DNA of 64,000 bases from Bryopsis sp. KO-2023 (taxonomy: Eukaryota; Chlorophyta; Ulvophyceae; Bryopsidales; Bryopsidaceae): assembly GCA_030272585.1 (NCBI GenBank), contig BSYQ01000004.1:4526001-4590000 (forward strand), in the 5' to 3' direction. The position numbers were made by a program, and so were the translations under genes. The number at the start of each line of letters is the position of its first letter. The first letter of the stretch is position 1. Of this stretch, positions 11,021-21,921 are shown one piece after another. Under the pieces are notes generated by a model, which was given only the letters and a program-made list of their open reading frames with translations, made no database searches and was not told the DNA's origin.

Positions 11021-11215
11021 CTCCCGAAATCCAAGAAACAAAAAGTGGACAGTTTATCGCCACCAACCTCTTTTTGTAGAGGTCGGCGGCGATAGACTCA
11101 AAACCCCGCCTCAACATGGGTGGTGGTTCGGGTGAGGGAGGGAAGTGGGCGGGTTGCAACAGAGGCTGGGATTCATGGAAGGGGGAGCTGACAAGGGAGA
11201 AGAAGGAGACGAAAA
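11021..11215. repeat. Duplicated hairpin segment, copy 1
   Basis: A roughly 175-bp segment recurs at 11397-11570. It contains a 17-nt inverted repeat (11055-11071 with 11078-11094) around a 6-nt centre, then gatagactc, cctcaaca, gggtggtgg and gggaagtggg blocks shared with copy 2. Confidence 0.8.
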
Positions 11216-11396
11216 CAAATGGTTCGGAAGGGATGGATAGCCGTGGTGTGGATGTGTAGGACGAAACTGGGGGTTTCATGAACCTGATCAATCGACAGGT
11301 TGATTTTGCTGCGTGCATCAGATGGAAAAGAGAAAAAAAGGTCTTTTTATGTCGCATGGAGAAAATGGTTTTTTTTCGGATTCCACCCTCTAGCTC

Positions 11397-11570
11397 TTCT
11401 GCCCCCCCTAAACAAAAATGAACAGTTTATCGCCACCAACCTCTTATGGTAGAGGTCGGCGGCGATAGACTCGAACCCCACCTCAACAAGGGTGGTGGAT
11501 TAGGTTTAGGGGGGGAAGTGGGTGGGGGGCAGAAGAGGGTGGGATCTCGTGAAACGAAGATGAACGTTAA
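11397..11570. repeat. Duplicated hairpin segment, copy 2
   Basis: Direct repeat of 11021-11215, offset by 373 bp. Its hairpin arms are 11428-11444 and 11451-11467. The arms are identical to those of copy 1 while the loop bases differ (tatggt here, ttttgt in copy 1). Confidence 0.8.
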
Positions 11571-13679
11571 TTGGTGTAGCAGCTTTGGGATATGGGGCAA
11601 AACTGCCTATTTTTCAATTGGGATGTAAAAATTCAGTATTGGGTTTTTAAGGGCATTTTATATTTGAGAAAAGTTTAAAAAGGGCTGCAGTTACGAGATT
11701 TTTCTGAGTGAGACAAAAATTGATGTTGCGAAAAAAGAGGCCACTGTGGGGGTGCACATCGAATGGGATTTCAATTGTTGGGGGGGGGGGTCTGCATAAT
11801 TGCATACGGTTGCATCGCAGCAACGAGAGAGATTCAAGAAAGCAAACCCACACAACTCTGCTGTCTTCGGAACTTGACACAAGAGAAAATTGCATGTTGG
11901 ACTGAGGGTTTTCCTGCCTTCATGTGATTTTTGACCACAAGGCTGCAATACCTGATGGAGGTTTAGATGAAATCGAGCATATCACTTTGTGCAAAAAAAC
12001 AGGAAGTCCATTTGCTCTCCAACCTCGTACCAATCTGATGGGAAGAAAATGAACACCAGCAAATATATGGCATTTTTCTTCTTTTTCTCTCATATTCAAG
12101 GAATAAGGGTTTCCCCAAAAAATCTGAAGCTAAACAACCATCGCCCACTCTGAATATACAATTTTGGTTGATCCATGGATCGACGAATTTGTTATCGAAG
12201 TGTTGTTCTTTCCAGTACTTGTGGCTTTGCCCGAAAGCTTTGGCACAGAATCTCTTCCTTGCTGACCTTCAGACAGTGGGTTCAGTTTCTAATGGCCAAA
12301 TCATCAAGATACCTTTCAACAATGACAAATGTCAGCAACATTCAATCGCCATCCGGGCAGCCGAGCCAATTTCTTTGGATGAGACGCACCCCAGTCATCC
12401 AGGTTCCATTCAACCCATCAATGTTTGAGATTTTTAAGATAATTGCACATAATAACCCTTTTTTCTTTGGGGGGAGGGGGAAGCAATCACAACGCATCAA
12501 GGTAGAAATCACTCCTGCCACGGAATTGGAGAGGTGAAATGGGAGTGGAAAGATTTGGTATTGTGGTAGGGATTGTGGAAAAGAACACTGGGGGGCTCAC
12601 CAGCGCCAGTGTGGGACAGGGTAGCTTGATGGCATCTTAATTTTGTGAGATCTTGTCCTATTTGTTCCTTTTTGGACCCGTAGATAGGCCTGTGTAAGGT
12701 ATTTATGGGTTCGTGTGGTTCCCAGAAAAAAAAAACTCTGTTTTCCTCATACATCATGTTTTGCGTTGGGCCTGTTGGTAAGGAAAATAACCCCATACGA
12801 AAAAATTGAGCCTTTTCGGACGAGCAGGAAATTGAAGTGCTGCTGCATTCTCCACTGGTGTTTTTGTTTCCAAATAGAATTACACCAAATATCAAAAAAG
12901 TACGCCACCACCCCACGGCTCCGGCCACAAGACAAAAAAAAGAAAACCTCTCCTTTTTTCCCTTGCCTCTTTGCTACACTTCTATCCACCGTGCAAAAAA
13001 AATACCATTTCAAGGCAAGGAAATGGAGCAACAGTGGGGCTGAACATTTACGAGGGTTGCATAGACTCGAGCAGGAAAAAGAAAGAGAAAAAGTGTGACA
13101 TCACATTTCACCCCAGCAAAACACCCGCCCCCCCGCCCCAAAAGGAAACGTCTTTGTTTGGGTTTGCACTTTGAGCAAAAAAAAACTGGCTCCCAATTAT
13201 CCGCATTCTTAACCGAAACCATAAATCCTGAGAAGTTGTGCGGCCCCTTGAATTCATGATAGAAAAACACGCACACCAAAAAGACCCTCCCCCCCAAAAA
13301 AAACAAACAGGACAAAAAAATAAACCTGCTACGGAGTCTTTTTCTCTGCCTCGTCTCGCTGAACTTGCGACATTCCATTCCTGATCAAAAAGAGCCCACT
13401 TTTTCCTGTGCAAAAATAAAAAAGGAAAAGGAAACAACAAAACCGAAAATCGAAAATCCACCCCTCGACCTCCATACATATCCTTATCCTCACCATTTTT
13501 TTCCTTTCCTCTTCTGGTTTCGGTTCCAACTTTTAACACTTCCGCCCCAATACGTTTTTGTTTCCCTTGGAAAAAAAAAACCAACCCATCCATCCACCGA
13601 CAGGTAGGCTTCCCCCATCCACCGATGGTCAAAAAAACACATCATTTCCACCCCTCCTCCCCCCCACCCATCGCCTAAT
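11571..13679. other. Intergenic stretch, no supported gene
   Basis: Only short frames without domain character are present. A 120-codon frame at 12175-12537 has no similarity I recognise and no supporting splice context. The right end is the 3' flank of V-ATPase subunit H. Confidence 0.5.
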
Positions 13680-15119
13680 TCACGCCATTGCTGACAGAAA
13701 ATCCAGTTTATCCTTGGAAAGCATTATCTTTTGGACGCAGAGCAACGCATTTTTCTGTACTTCGGTATCCGAATGCCTCATCAGCTCCATGACCACCTCC
13801 TTCCCCCGCAGATCATTCACGATGTGCCGCCCATGTGGATGGTACGTCACAAATTGACCCAAATCGTAACACCCCACCGCCAGCGTCTGAACCTCCCTGG
13901 ACACCTCCAGCAACCTCAACAGCACCCTCAAAACGTGGAAATCCTTCTCCTCCAGCTTGTGAATGTTTTGCCTCCAGAACTGCTCCTCGGTGTGCATTGG
14001 GCCCCAGTCCAACCTCCCCGACAGCACCTCCTGCTTGTACTTTTCGTAATTGGACAGCACCTCGATGACCGTTTTCAGGTGGTCGTCCAGCCACTCCAGT
14101 ACCGAGGGGATATCCTCATCCTCCCAGTTCTGCAACATGCGAATTTGCACCAGTTTGGGCAGCCCAGACTCCACCACTTCTTGCGTAACGTCTGCATCCG
14201 AGGTCAGCATATTCTTGAGGGAATACAGCCCCACTCTCGTCACTTTTTCCTTCACGTTTGCCCTGACCACCCCCACCAGCGACCGAGGAATCGCGCAATC
14301 CTTGATGGCTTTAGCACAATCAGGCATGTAAGACAACAGCCACACGCAGAGGGTGGCCTCGTACAGCAGCTGGATGTTCAGGGACTGAGCCTGAACCCCA
14401 CTCCTCAGGATGGGTGCCAGCAGCGAGATCCCTCCCGCCCTGTGGAAGAGTTTCCTGACGCCCCTCTCCCTCAGGAGGCTGGCTAAACAAAACACGGCGG
14501 TGGGGATGGATTTGGTGGCGTTGGTTGGCCTCCGCAATTGGCTCGTTAACCAGTCCATGAACATCAGCACAGCCCTCTCAGCCACGGACAGGTCCACCCC
14601 TGGGTCGGAGCTGGACCCCTCGCCCGTCAATCTCGGAACGTGTTGGCCGGAAGCGAACACGGATCTCTCTTTCTCGGGCCTGGAGGCCAGCACGGCGGTC
14701 AACAACCTCGCACCCATCTCTTGAGTGAACCAATCCGTTCGTTTCAAGTGACGCTCGAACACGGTGTAAGGCTCCGCGACGCGCCCCTTGTGCGCATCGC
14801 TCTGCACGTGAAACAAACGGGCGCGGCTGGGGTCGGACGTCACCATCGCGTTCAGCAGCGCGAGAACATACTGCACGACCTGCTCCTTGGTGGTGTTGCG
14901 CAAGACGGTCATGAAAGCTTCGACGTAGGCGGGGCCGTCTTGCTCCAGCAGCGCATTCTGAATCTCCTCCGACTGCTTGTCGTAGCCCTTGATCAGCTCC
15001 AGTTCGCGCTCCGTAATGAGTTTCGCGGTCATGTACGCTTGCCAGGGGACCTCGTTCGCCAGAGCGGCCTTGCTGTCCATCGCATCGGACGAGCCTATGC
15101 TGGAGAAGGAAGGCATCAT
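13680..15119 (-). CDS. ATP6V1H: V-type proton ATPase subunit H
   Basis: One uninterrupted exon of 479 codons plus stop, about the usual 450-480 residues of this family. Subunit H (yeast Vma13p) is a regulatory subunit of the cytosolic V1 sector that couples V1 to Vo and restrains ATP hydrolysis when V1 is free. The sequence is a long series of Armadillo/HEAT helices. The C-terminal lobe is the clearest part, with SGRLDWGPMHTEEQFW, then LRVLLRLLE and VGCYDLGQFVTYHPHGR, ending in VMELMRHSDTEVQKNALLCVQKI, all hallmark stretches of subunit H. I chose the double ATG at 15119/15116 because the open frame upstream is basic and low in complexity and starts in a T-rich stretch. Its lack of introns is unusual here. 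It heads a run of minus-strand genes. Confidence 0.95.
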   Translation of the reverse strand: MMPSFSSIGSSDAMDSKAALANEVPWQAYMTAKLITERELELIKGYDKQSEEIQNALLEQDGPAYVEAFMTVLRNTTKEQVVQYVLALLNAMVTSDPSRARLFHVQSDAHKGRVAEPYTVFERHLKRTDWFTQEMGARLLTAVLASRPEKERSVFASGQHVPRLTGEGSSSDPGVDLSVAERAVLMFMDWLTSQLRRPTNATKSIPTAVFCLASLLRERGVRKLFHRAGGISLLAPILRSGVQAQSLNIQLLYEATLCVWLLSYMPDCAKAIKDCAIPRSLVGVVRANVKEKVTRVGLYSLKNMLTSDADVTQEVVESGLPKLVQIRMLQNWEDEDIPSVLEWLDDHLKTVIEVLSNYEKYKQEVLSGRLDWGPMHTEEQFWRQNIHKLEEKDFHVLRVLLRLLEVSREVQTLAVGCYDLGQFVTYHPHGRHIVNDLRGKEVVMELMRHSDTEVQKNALLCVQKIMLSKDKLDFLSAMA

Positions 15120-15876
15120 GGTTTCTCGCCACCCCTTTTTTCTCTGGGGAAAAAAAACTGTCGTTCTTTTTCTGAAGCTGTTTTCTGTTACGGTTTTGAT
15201 TTTTTTTTTCAAGGAAGCCCTGGACGATGCCAGTGTTACAGAGCCCAAGGACCCCAAAAGCCAACACCCACCCTTGGACAGCTTGCGCGTATGACGGACT
15301 GATCGATGGCGTTGACTTTCCTTTCTTTTGCGTTTTCTTTTTCCATGCGCGATTTGATTCGAATTTTTCTGAAATAAATTCCACCGATTACGGCATTTAT
15401 TCACATTTGTGGAAAAGAGGGTTCATAATGCATTTCCACTGTACATGTGTAAACATAACAGAATGGATTTCTCAATCAAGGATGCACAGAAAAGACAAAA
15501 GGGGGTCTCCTCTTTGGAAGCATGTGATCTGTGCCAGTTGCAAAATGTGAAAGGGCTGAAAACTGCTCAGGCGGCCTGTGAATTTGGCCCCCTAAAAATT
15601 ACCCTGCAAAGCAAGAGTGGCCAGGCCTCATGCATTCACAGTATACATCCGGACTGGGTGCTTCGAATAACATTATCAACATTCCACCGTAAAACTGGCA
15701 CCTCATCAACGTTTGATTGAAATTTGTCTTTCAGCCATCATGAATTCCAGCATCCTCTCTCTACTGTGGACTCCAAAATCCGGCCTGCTGGCATGAACAT
15801 TTCTAAACTATTTTGCATCACAGTCGCCTTGGGCAAGTATCTCCCAGTGAAAATCTAGCACGGTTTTGTCCGTCGC
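15120..15876. other. Spacer between V-ATPase H and DTWD1
   Basis: About 750 bp holding the 5' flank of V-ATPase H and the 3' flank of the DTWD1-like gene, both on the minus strand. The open frames here look like chance readings; no domain or splice support. Confidence 0.5.
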
Positions 15877-16692
15877 TCAGCCAGCTTTTCTTTCTGAAGG
15901 TTCTGCAGCTGGCTTTCCACTCCCTTCTCGTTTCACACCATCCCCCCCCTCCGTCTTTTTCGACGTGGCCTTGGCTCTTTTCACCCTTTTCACTTCTTGA
16001 ATGATTTCATATTGATGCGCAAAGTACCACAGAATATCATCAAACGAATGCTCAGAATACTGCTCCTTGGGCAGTGCCCCACAACCCAACAGAGCTTTCA
16101 AAAAAACCCAGATCGCCTCCACCGTCGACACCCCTTCCCCAGGCACCCCATCCGTATGAAACCTCCAGAAGGACGACCTGACCCCATTCAACCTCACCCT
16201 TTTCAAATCTTTTAACACTGGGTTGGTTTTAGCAATTTTGGACGATTTTTTCCACACCGAATCGATGAGGATGACGTCTTTGACGTCTTTCATGTCGAGA
16301 TTGTCGGCGTCCACCGCGCAGTCGCTGGGAAACAGTAGAACCGCCGTCTCGGGATCGACGTCCAGGGAGCCGTCCAAAGCGTGGAGAGTTATGTGATCTG
16401 GAGCAAGGATCGCTGCTTGGACGCCGGTGTTTCTCGAGCGGGCATCTCCGTCGACCAATATGTGAATATTGCAGGGCAGGGCGACTTTGGGTGCGGCGGT
16501 TAGGGGTATCAAGCAGTCGTGGCAGTATAGCGAACGGGATTTCTTGCAGGTCGGGCACGCGCTTCGTTGTTTTTTGGACCGGAGGGGTTCCAAGGATGAG
16601 GTGCGAAGGTCGGCGTGCAACTCGGGGGGGTCCCAATCCGGGCGACGTTTCGCAAAGTGACGTCTTTCAGGGTCGGCGGCTTGGCGCGACAT
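15877..16692 (-). CDS. DTWD1: DTW domain protein 1-like tRNA-uridine aminocarboxypropyltransferase
   Basis: Single exon, 271 residues from the ATG at 16692, near the roughly 300 residues of human DTWD1. This family uses S-adenosylmethionine to place the acp3U modification on tRNA. From the N terminus: a C-x2-C-x7-C-x2-C zinc cluster (Cys46, 49, 57, 60), a DGDARSRNTG stretch, the DTW-type motif as IDSVWKKS (Asp144, Trp147), then FWRFHTDGVPGEGVSTVEAI, matching the family block that ends in S-T-x-E-A. The Thr of the DxTW motif is Val here. The tail is Lys/Glu-rich. The open frame extends 50 codons upstream to 16842; the shorter start is preferred because the extra part is low in complexity. Confidence 0.88.
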   Translation of the reverse strand: MSRQAADPERRHFAKRRPDWDPPELHADLRTSSLEPLRSKKQRSACPTCKKSRSLYCHDCLIPLTAAPKVALPCNIHILVDGDARSRNTGVQAAILAPDHITLHALDGSLDVDPETAVLLFPSDCAVDADNLDMKDVKDVILIDSVWKKSSKIAKTNPVLKDLKRVRLNGVRSSFWRFHTDGVPGEGVSTVEAIWVFLKALLGCGALPKEQYSEHSFDDILWYFAHQYEIIQEVKRVKRAKATSKKTEGGDGVKREGSGKPAAEPSERKAG

Positions 16693-16914
16693 TTCGAGCG
16701 AAGGAGAATTGGATGGAGAGGCAGTTTTTTCAGAAAAAAGGGGATAAATTTCGTTGATTTGGCGAAAAAAAAATTGATTTCGCCCCCACAGACTCATCGT
16801 GTTTTTGCAGATCCATTCTGATGATGTGGAATTCCTTGCCACCCCTAAAAAATGCCACCATGCACTTATGGTTATTCCTGAAGGAGTGAAATTTCACATG
16901 AAATTTCTGTTTTT

Positions 16915-19900
16915 TTACAAATGGCTTGGACCATCCATGCCTTCGGGACACCAGTAGTATTTGGCATGATCGACGAGCGCTTGGATCACTTCCCGTTGTC
17001 CATTGCACTCCAGCATCGAAACTTTTCCAGACCTGAACGAGGTAAGCTGCCACACCCTTCCTGACAAGGTCCCTGAGCTGTTTCTGCAGGAATTAAAAAA
17101 TTAATAAAAAGTGAATGGATGATTCTTCTGGTTTTGGTTATGAGTGGACTGGGGTGAATTATGCGCATACCTCGTAAGATCGTCCATCAGCTTCTTGCGT
17201 TTCGATTCCCTCTTTTTGTGTTTCTTCTTCCGTTTTCTGGAGGATTTTTTCTGGTCATCGTCAGAGGAGGTCAACAGAGCATATTTCTTCCTTGGGCTGC
17301 TCGATCTAATCGAGGAAAAAAGAAATTAACCCCAAAAGTCTGAATCCACCTGATGCAGAAATGTGGCAAAAAACAGAGGGAAAAAAAGGAGGAAAACAAA
17401 AACTGATATGTGCATTCGAAAAGAATCACCTTCTGTGTTGGCTTTTCTAGGGGAGGCGAGATTATTTTTTTCTGAGTTTTTTTGGTTCTCTCCTGTTTTT
17501 TTTTGTTTCTATCTGTTTTGTTTTTTTTTTGTGTTTTTTTCTGTGCACCTGACTTCGATGCCATTGTCTGAGAGGATCGAATCCAAGGCTTCCACCCCTC
17601 CTTGTTCGACGCATTTTGACAGTGCAATTTCCATCGAGAAGACCTCCAACCATCGAAACGTAAATTCTTTATCCCTGGGAAGTGCATCGATCGTCTTTTT
17701 CAACAAGTGGCATTGATCCTAAGAGAATAAAAAGAAAAAGTTCAAAATCTTGCAACGCTTTCAACAAAAAAAAAAAATATACTCCTGAGCCCAAAATAGG
17801 GAGTTTATTTTTTCCACTTTTTCCACAAGTGAAAAAAAAATAAAAAATCAAGGGGGGGGGGGGGGGGGTACAACTGTTTCAGTCCTTTTCTCATTGATGT
17901 TTTTATTAAATTGATACTATCATTTTTTAATTTTTTTTTCGATCCCAAAGTTCAAATACCTTGTGAATGTCTGGCGACGTATGCAGCTGCATGGAATTCT
18001 TCGAGATTCGTTCCTGCAGTTCGTCATTGGCTTTCAAGAAACCCAGCAAAGCGGCAGGGTTGAATGCCAGAGCGTTCGCCAGCAAAGCATCACCGAAACG
18101 CTTCCATCGAATCGAAAACATGGCATTGAAAACGCTTTCTTGACCCGTCTAGCTGAAGATTCAAAAAAACCATCTCAGAAAGAAAAAAGACGATTAGACG
18201 ATGTGTTTATTTTCTTTACATTTGGTTTTTCAATGTAAATTCAAGCAACCCTGAACCTTCGAGATTCTTTCCCAGGGATTGTGCTTTCAACGATTCTTCA
18301 TTTCTTCTTGGCGTATTTTTCAGTTGCTTGTTTTCTCATTTTTCATCTTGTTTTTTTGTTTTTTGTTTTCTATTTTTCAATCAAAATAGTATATACAGAT
18401 ATTATATTATTATTTAATTCTTGAAAAAAGGGGGGGGGGGGGGTCTTTTCAGCAAGAAAGTGTTCCCAAAGAGAAAAGGCAAGACAAAAAATGTATTTTT
18501 TTAAGCACCTGATCTCTCCGCAGGTCGGATGCGATCGATTTCAAAAGGGCCATGACTTCCTGTTCGCTCAGATGGATTTCGATTCGATGGATCCATTCGC
18601 AAGTTTCCATTTCCTTGACCACCGTTTCGATAATCTCCTCGATTTCGGCCACCACTTCCCCGTCCCTTCCAGTCCAGTCATCATAAAGCTCCTGCAACCC
18701 AACACAGAATCTGAATGAAATATAAATATTTTAATTCAGGAGCCACTTGGACTTATGATTTGCAAAGGTTTCTTGACCGTTTGCTTCATTGTTTTCCGAA
18801 CACCCATCCAATGCTCGGATTAGGTCAAGAAATCAATCAGGGCCAGAGTCAGGCATTTAAATCAAATGCGTTGTTTTAGTTTTTTTTTATGTTTTTTAGG
18901 TTTTTTTGATGCATACCAAACACATGGGCTTTATTAATCTTTTTTTTTTTTTTTGGTGTTTTTTAGAACGTTTGAAATCACCTCTACGAAAAAATTTGGA
19001 TCCAAAGAAAGAATGTCCCCGCTTCTCAAGCAATTTCTGAATTCGTCAGACGACCAAAACTCAGGACATTCGTTCAGCAAGTTCTCCACTGTGTCCTTGA
19101 CCTGTGGGGAAAAAAAGTAAAATAAAAAAATCCACTCACCGAACAAAACAAAAAAAAGAGGGCATTTTGGAAAAAAAAATGAATGCGGGAATCACTGTTC
19201 CTACAAGAAGCTGAAACGAAAACAAAAAAAGCAGCAGATGTAAATAACGACACTGACAAGATATTATGTCACAGAAATATGTATATAAATTCAGGAATTT
19301 GTATCGAACCTGTATATTTTTGCCAAGGTAAAGAAATCCCCTCACGTACAGTTAACCGCCCTTCGATAATTTGCAACCAATCACACTTCTATTTCTTGAC
19401 CTACCTTGAGTTCATAGAAATAATGCAGTTTCGTCGCCACAGCAACCGGAGCTTGAGAGTGCCTTCCACCCCAAACCAGAAATTCCCAAACCTGCACCCA
19501 TCACAAAAAAGAAAAAAAAAAATCCAGACTTTCAAATTTCCCTGCTTTTTTTTTTTTGCTTTTTTTTAAATTAACATCTGCGACCCATGAATATTTTTCA
19601 GTCGATGATATTTTTGACTGCTTTCCAAACGAAACAAAAGCAATGTCTGTGCACTGATGGTTGTTTTTCATTTTTTTTCATTTCTTTGTTTTTCTTTTTT
19701 TTAAACCGAATTTTAAAACAAAACAACCAAGCGTTGACTCTTCCATTGAAAAAAAACACACACCCCCTATAAGCATACAAATCGATCAACTGATTTAATT
19801 TAATTTATTTCTGTTACCCTGTCCCTTTTCGCCAGTGAAAAGGTTGCAAGGGCTTTGGCACCCCATCGGAATTTGGACAGCCCCTCCGAGCTGAAATGAG

Positions 19901-21602
19901 AAAACCACTGTGGAATGCGCGAAGGATCCTCTGGGCAATCAAAAACCATACGCTCCATTATGGGCACATCAATATGAAAACTCTTAAAAACAGCAATTGT
20001 TTTTTTTTCCAACTAAGAAGCCATCGTGCAAACAAGTATTTATATATATATATATTATGATAGATTCCAGGATTGTCCAGGATTGGATCTTTCACAAAGA
20101 AGGTACACGGAAAAAAAAAACAAAAAAACAGCCAAATTTTATAGAAAGGGAAAACAGGTAGATCAACATACCCCGAAAAAATCCTCTGACGATCTTCGGA
20201 TGTCGGCTCAGGAATTCGCCGACCTATTCGAAATCCACAACTCTATTATTTATTATTTATTAAAAATGAATGAATGTGTAATTTACATTAGGCAAACTTG
20301 CCCAACGAAGGCCGTCCACAACGAGGTGATTTAGCCCTTGGTAAAAATCCAGCCCAATAAAGTCAGCTCTAGGGAACCCTCCACAGGTGCATCTAAAAAT
20401 AAAATAAACCTAGTAAGAATCCTAGCACCTTGGAAAACGAAAATCTGAATAAAATACCTTGTTCAAGTAACCCGCCATGATCGTTGGGAAAGTAGGAAAG
20501 AACCTCGGGGCCCACTGTCCCCATTTAGACCGAGAAAACCACATTGGTGATCGTAAAAACCCACTGCAAAACCAATGGATAGAAAAAGCCACCACTGTCG
20601 CCTAAGAATTTGAGAAAGTGCCTTAGGGGCCAACTGGCCCAGTAAAACCAAGTAAATCCAAGTAGAAAGAAACCAGGTATTATTTATCAAATCAACCTTA
20701 CTATTATTATCATTATTACTTTTTTTATTAGTCTTGAGGAACCAAGCAAAAAAAGCAAACTCGAGAATTTGTCCATCAGCAAACAACCCTTCAGCAAAGA
20801 ATCAGCCAGAAAATAACCCTCTTCCAAGGGGGCAGGCCACCCACAGAAAATCCGATAATGCTTCTCAAACTGCTCACCATCCTTGGTGCCCTTTCCAAGC
20901 ACATTTTCAGCAGGTCTGACTTGATCGCTTTTTCGGCTTCGTTTTCCCCGTCAGAAACGAATGAGCGGAGCCACAGCCAGTTGTCGATCGGTCGAGGTGG
21001 GCGAACTTTCGACAAAGAATTCATCAACAGAAATCTCAATTCAGAAACATGACTGTGGTCCTCCTGAAAAAAAAATAAAAAAATAAAAAATCGTCAAGAA
21101 CATAGTCGAAGCAAAATAAAAGCATCTTTCTAAGGGGGGTCGATTTTTATTGCAAGCCATCGATGGACATTGATGGTGAAAATCCCGACCAACGGAGACA
21201 TGCAAATTAACCCACTCTTTTATCTCATTTTCATTATTGTTTTTTAATCTTCTTGTGAACCCCATCCAAACAACAGAGTACATTCCAGTTCTGTCATTTC
21301 GGAGGCATTCAGAAATTCCTGATTGATAAAAAAAAAAAAAACGGAAAGGAACACCACCACAGACATCATCAATACCAATCCCTCCAAGGATGTTGGGGTG
21401 TGTGGGGGGGGGTCAATTCTGGGATATACACCAGATGTTGGCAGTTTATTTTGTCCCAAAAGACGTCAGACATTTCCCATCCAGACGTCACTCAAATCAC
21501 CTCCACCAGACGCTTCAGAGCCGCCTCCAGTTTCTCGAGCAACGCAATCGCACCGTCGGACCCGCCACCTTCATCATGCTCGTTTTTCCAGCGCAAAAAC
21601 AT
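16915..21602 (-). CDS. Unrecognised multi-exon helical protein with basic C-terminal region
   Basis: Exons read down the minus strand, phases matching at most junctions: 21602-21501, 21063-20878, 19982-19818, 19491-19405, 19101-18982, 18691-18509, 18148-17960, 17718-17549, 17305-17171, 17083-16915. A further piece (EFLNASEMTELECTLLFG from 21318) looks coding, but its donor does not fit the next phase. Start is MFLRWKNEHDEGG; the stop at 16915 follows DGPSHL. The product is roughly 500-525 residues, mostly helical, with distinctive stretches VWEFLVWGGRHSQAPVAVA, CPEFWSSDEFRNCLRSGDIL and PRDKEFTFRWLEVFSMEIAL. A lysine-rich segment (RKRKKKHKKRESKRKK) suggests nuclear localisation. I recognise no family. 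The long interval 19983-20877 may hide another exon. Confidence 0.6.
20267..20345 (+). repeat. Dispersed element, copy A
   Basis: The block tgaatgt, taattta, attaggcaaacttgcccaacga, followed 21 nt later by gatttagccc, reappears in reverse orientation at about 56184-56240 with the 21-nt insert missing. It sits in an intron of the minus-strand unrecognised gene. Confidence 0.75.
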
Positions 21603-21921
21603 GCACCCTCCTTTTCAGATCAAATCCCTCCAATCGATCTAGGACAACTCTCGCCAACCAACCCGTCCCACCGCACACAACGAATCCCACCTCCAGACTT
21701 CTGCTTTTTCGGAGAATAACCGGGTTGCGATCAAGCAGATTCTTTCCCCCTGCCAATCGTACGTGGCTTTTTTTTTCCGCGAGCTGCTCGATGCAACATT
21801 CAAGAGATCTGAAAATCCTTGCCAACGAAAAGCGCGAAAAACGTCCTTTCGAAAATGTAAGATAAAGGGGAAATCGAAGGCGGAGGAAATCGGAGTAAGG
21901 GGCCGAAAAGGGGATTTCGAC
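21603..21921. promoter_or_regulatory. Probable bidirectional promoter region
   Basis: About 320 bp separates the minus-strand start at 21602 from the plus-strand start at 21922, so both genes are probably driven from here. No TATA-like or other named element stands out. The frame upstream of 21922 stays open back to 21763, so part of this stretch could be coding for the plus-strand gene. Confidence 0.4.

Noticed and set aside
13731-15302. Long plus-strand frames opposite V-ATPase subunit H (251 and 220 codons)
   Set aside because: They are antisense shadows of a clearly conserved gene and have no domain character.
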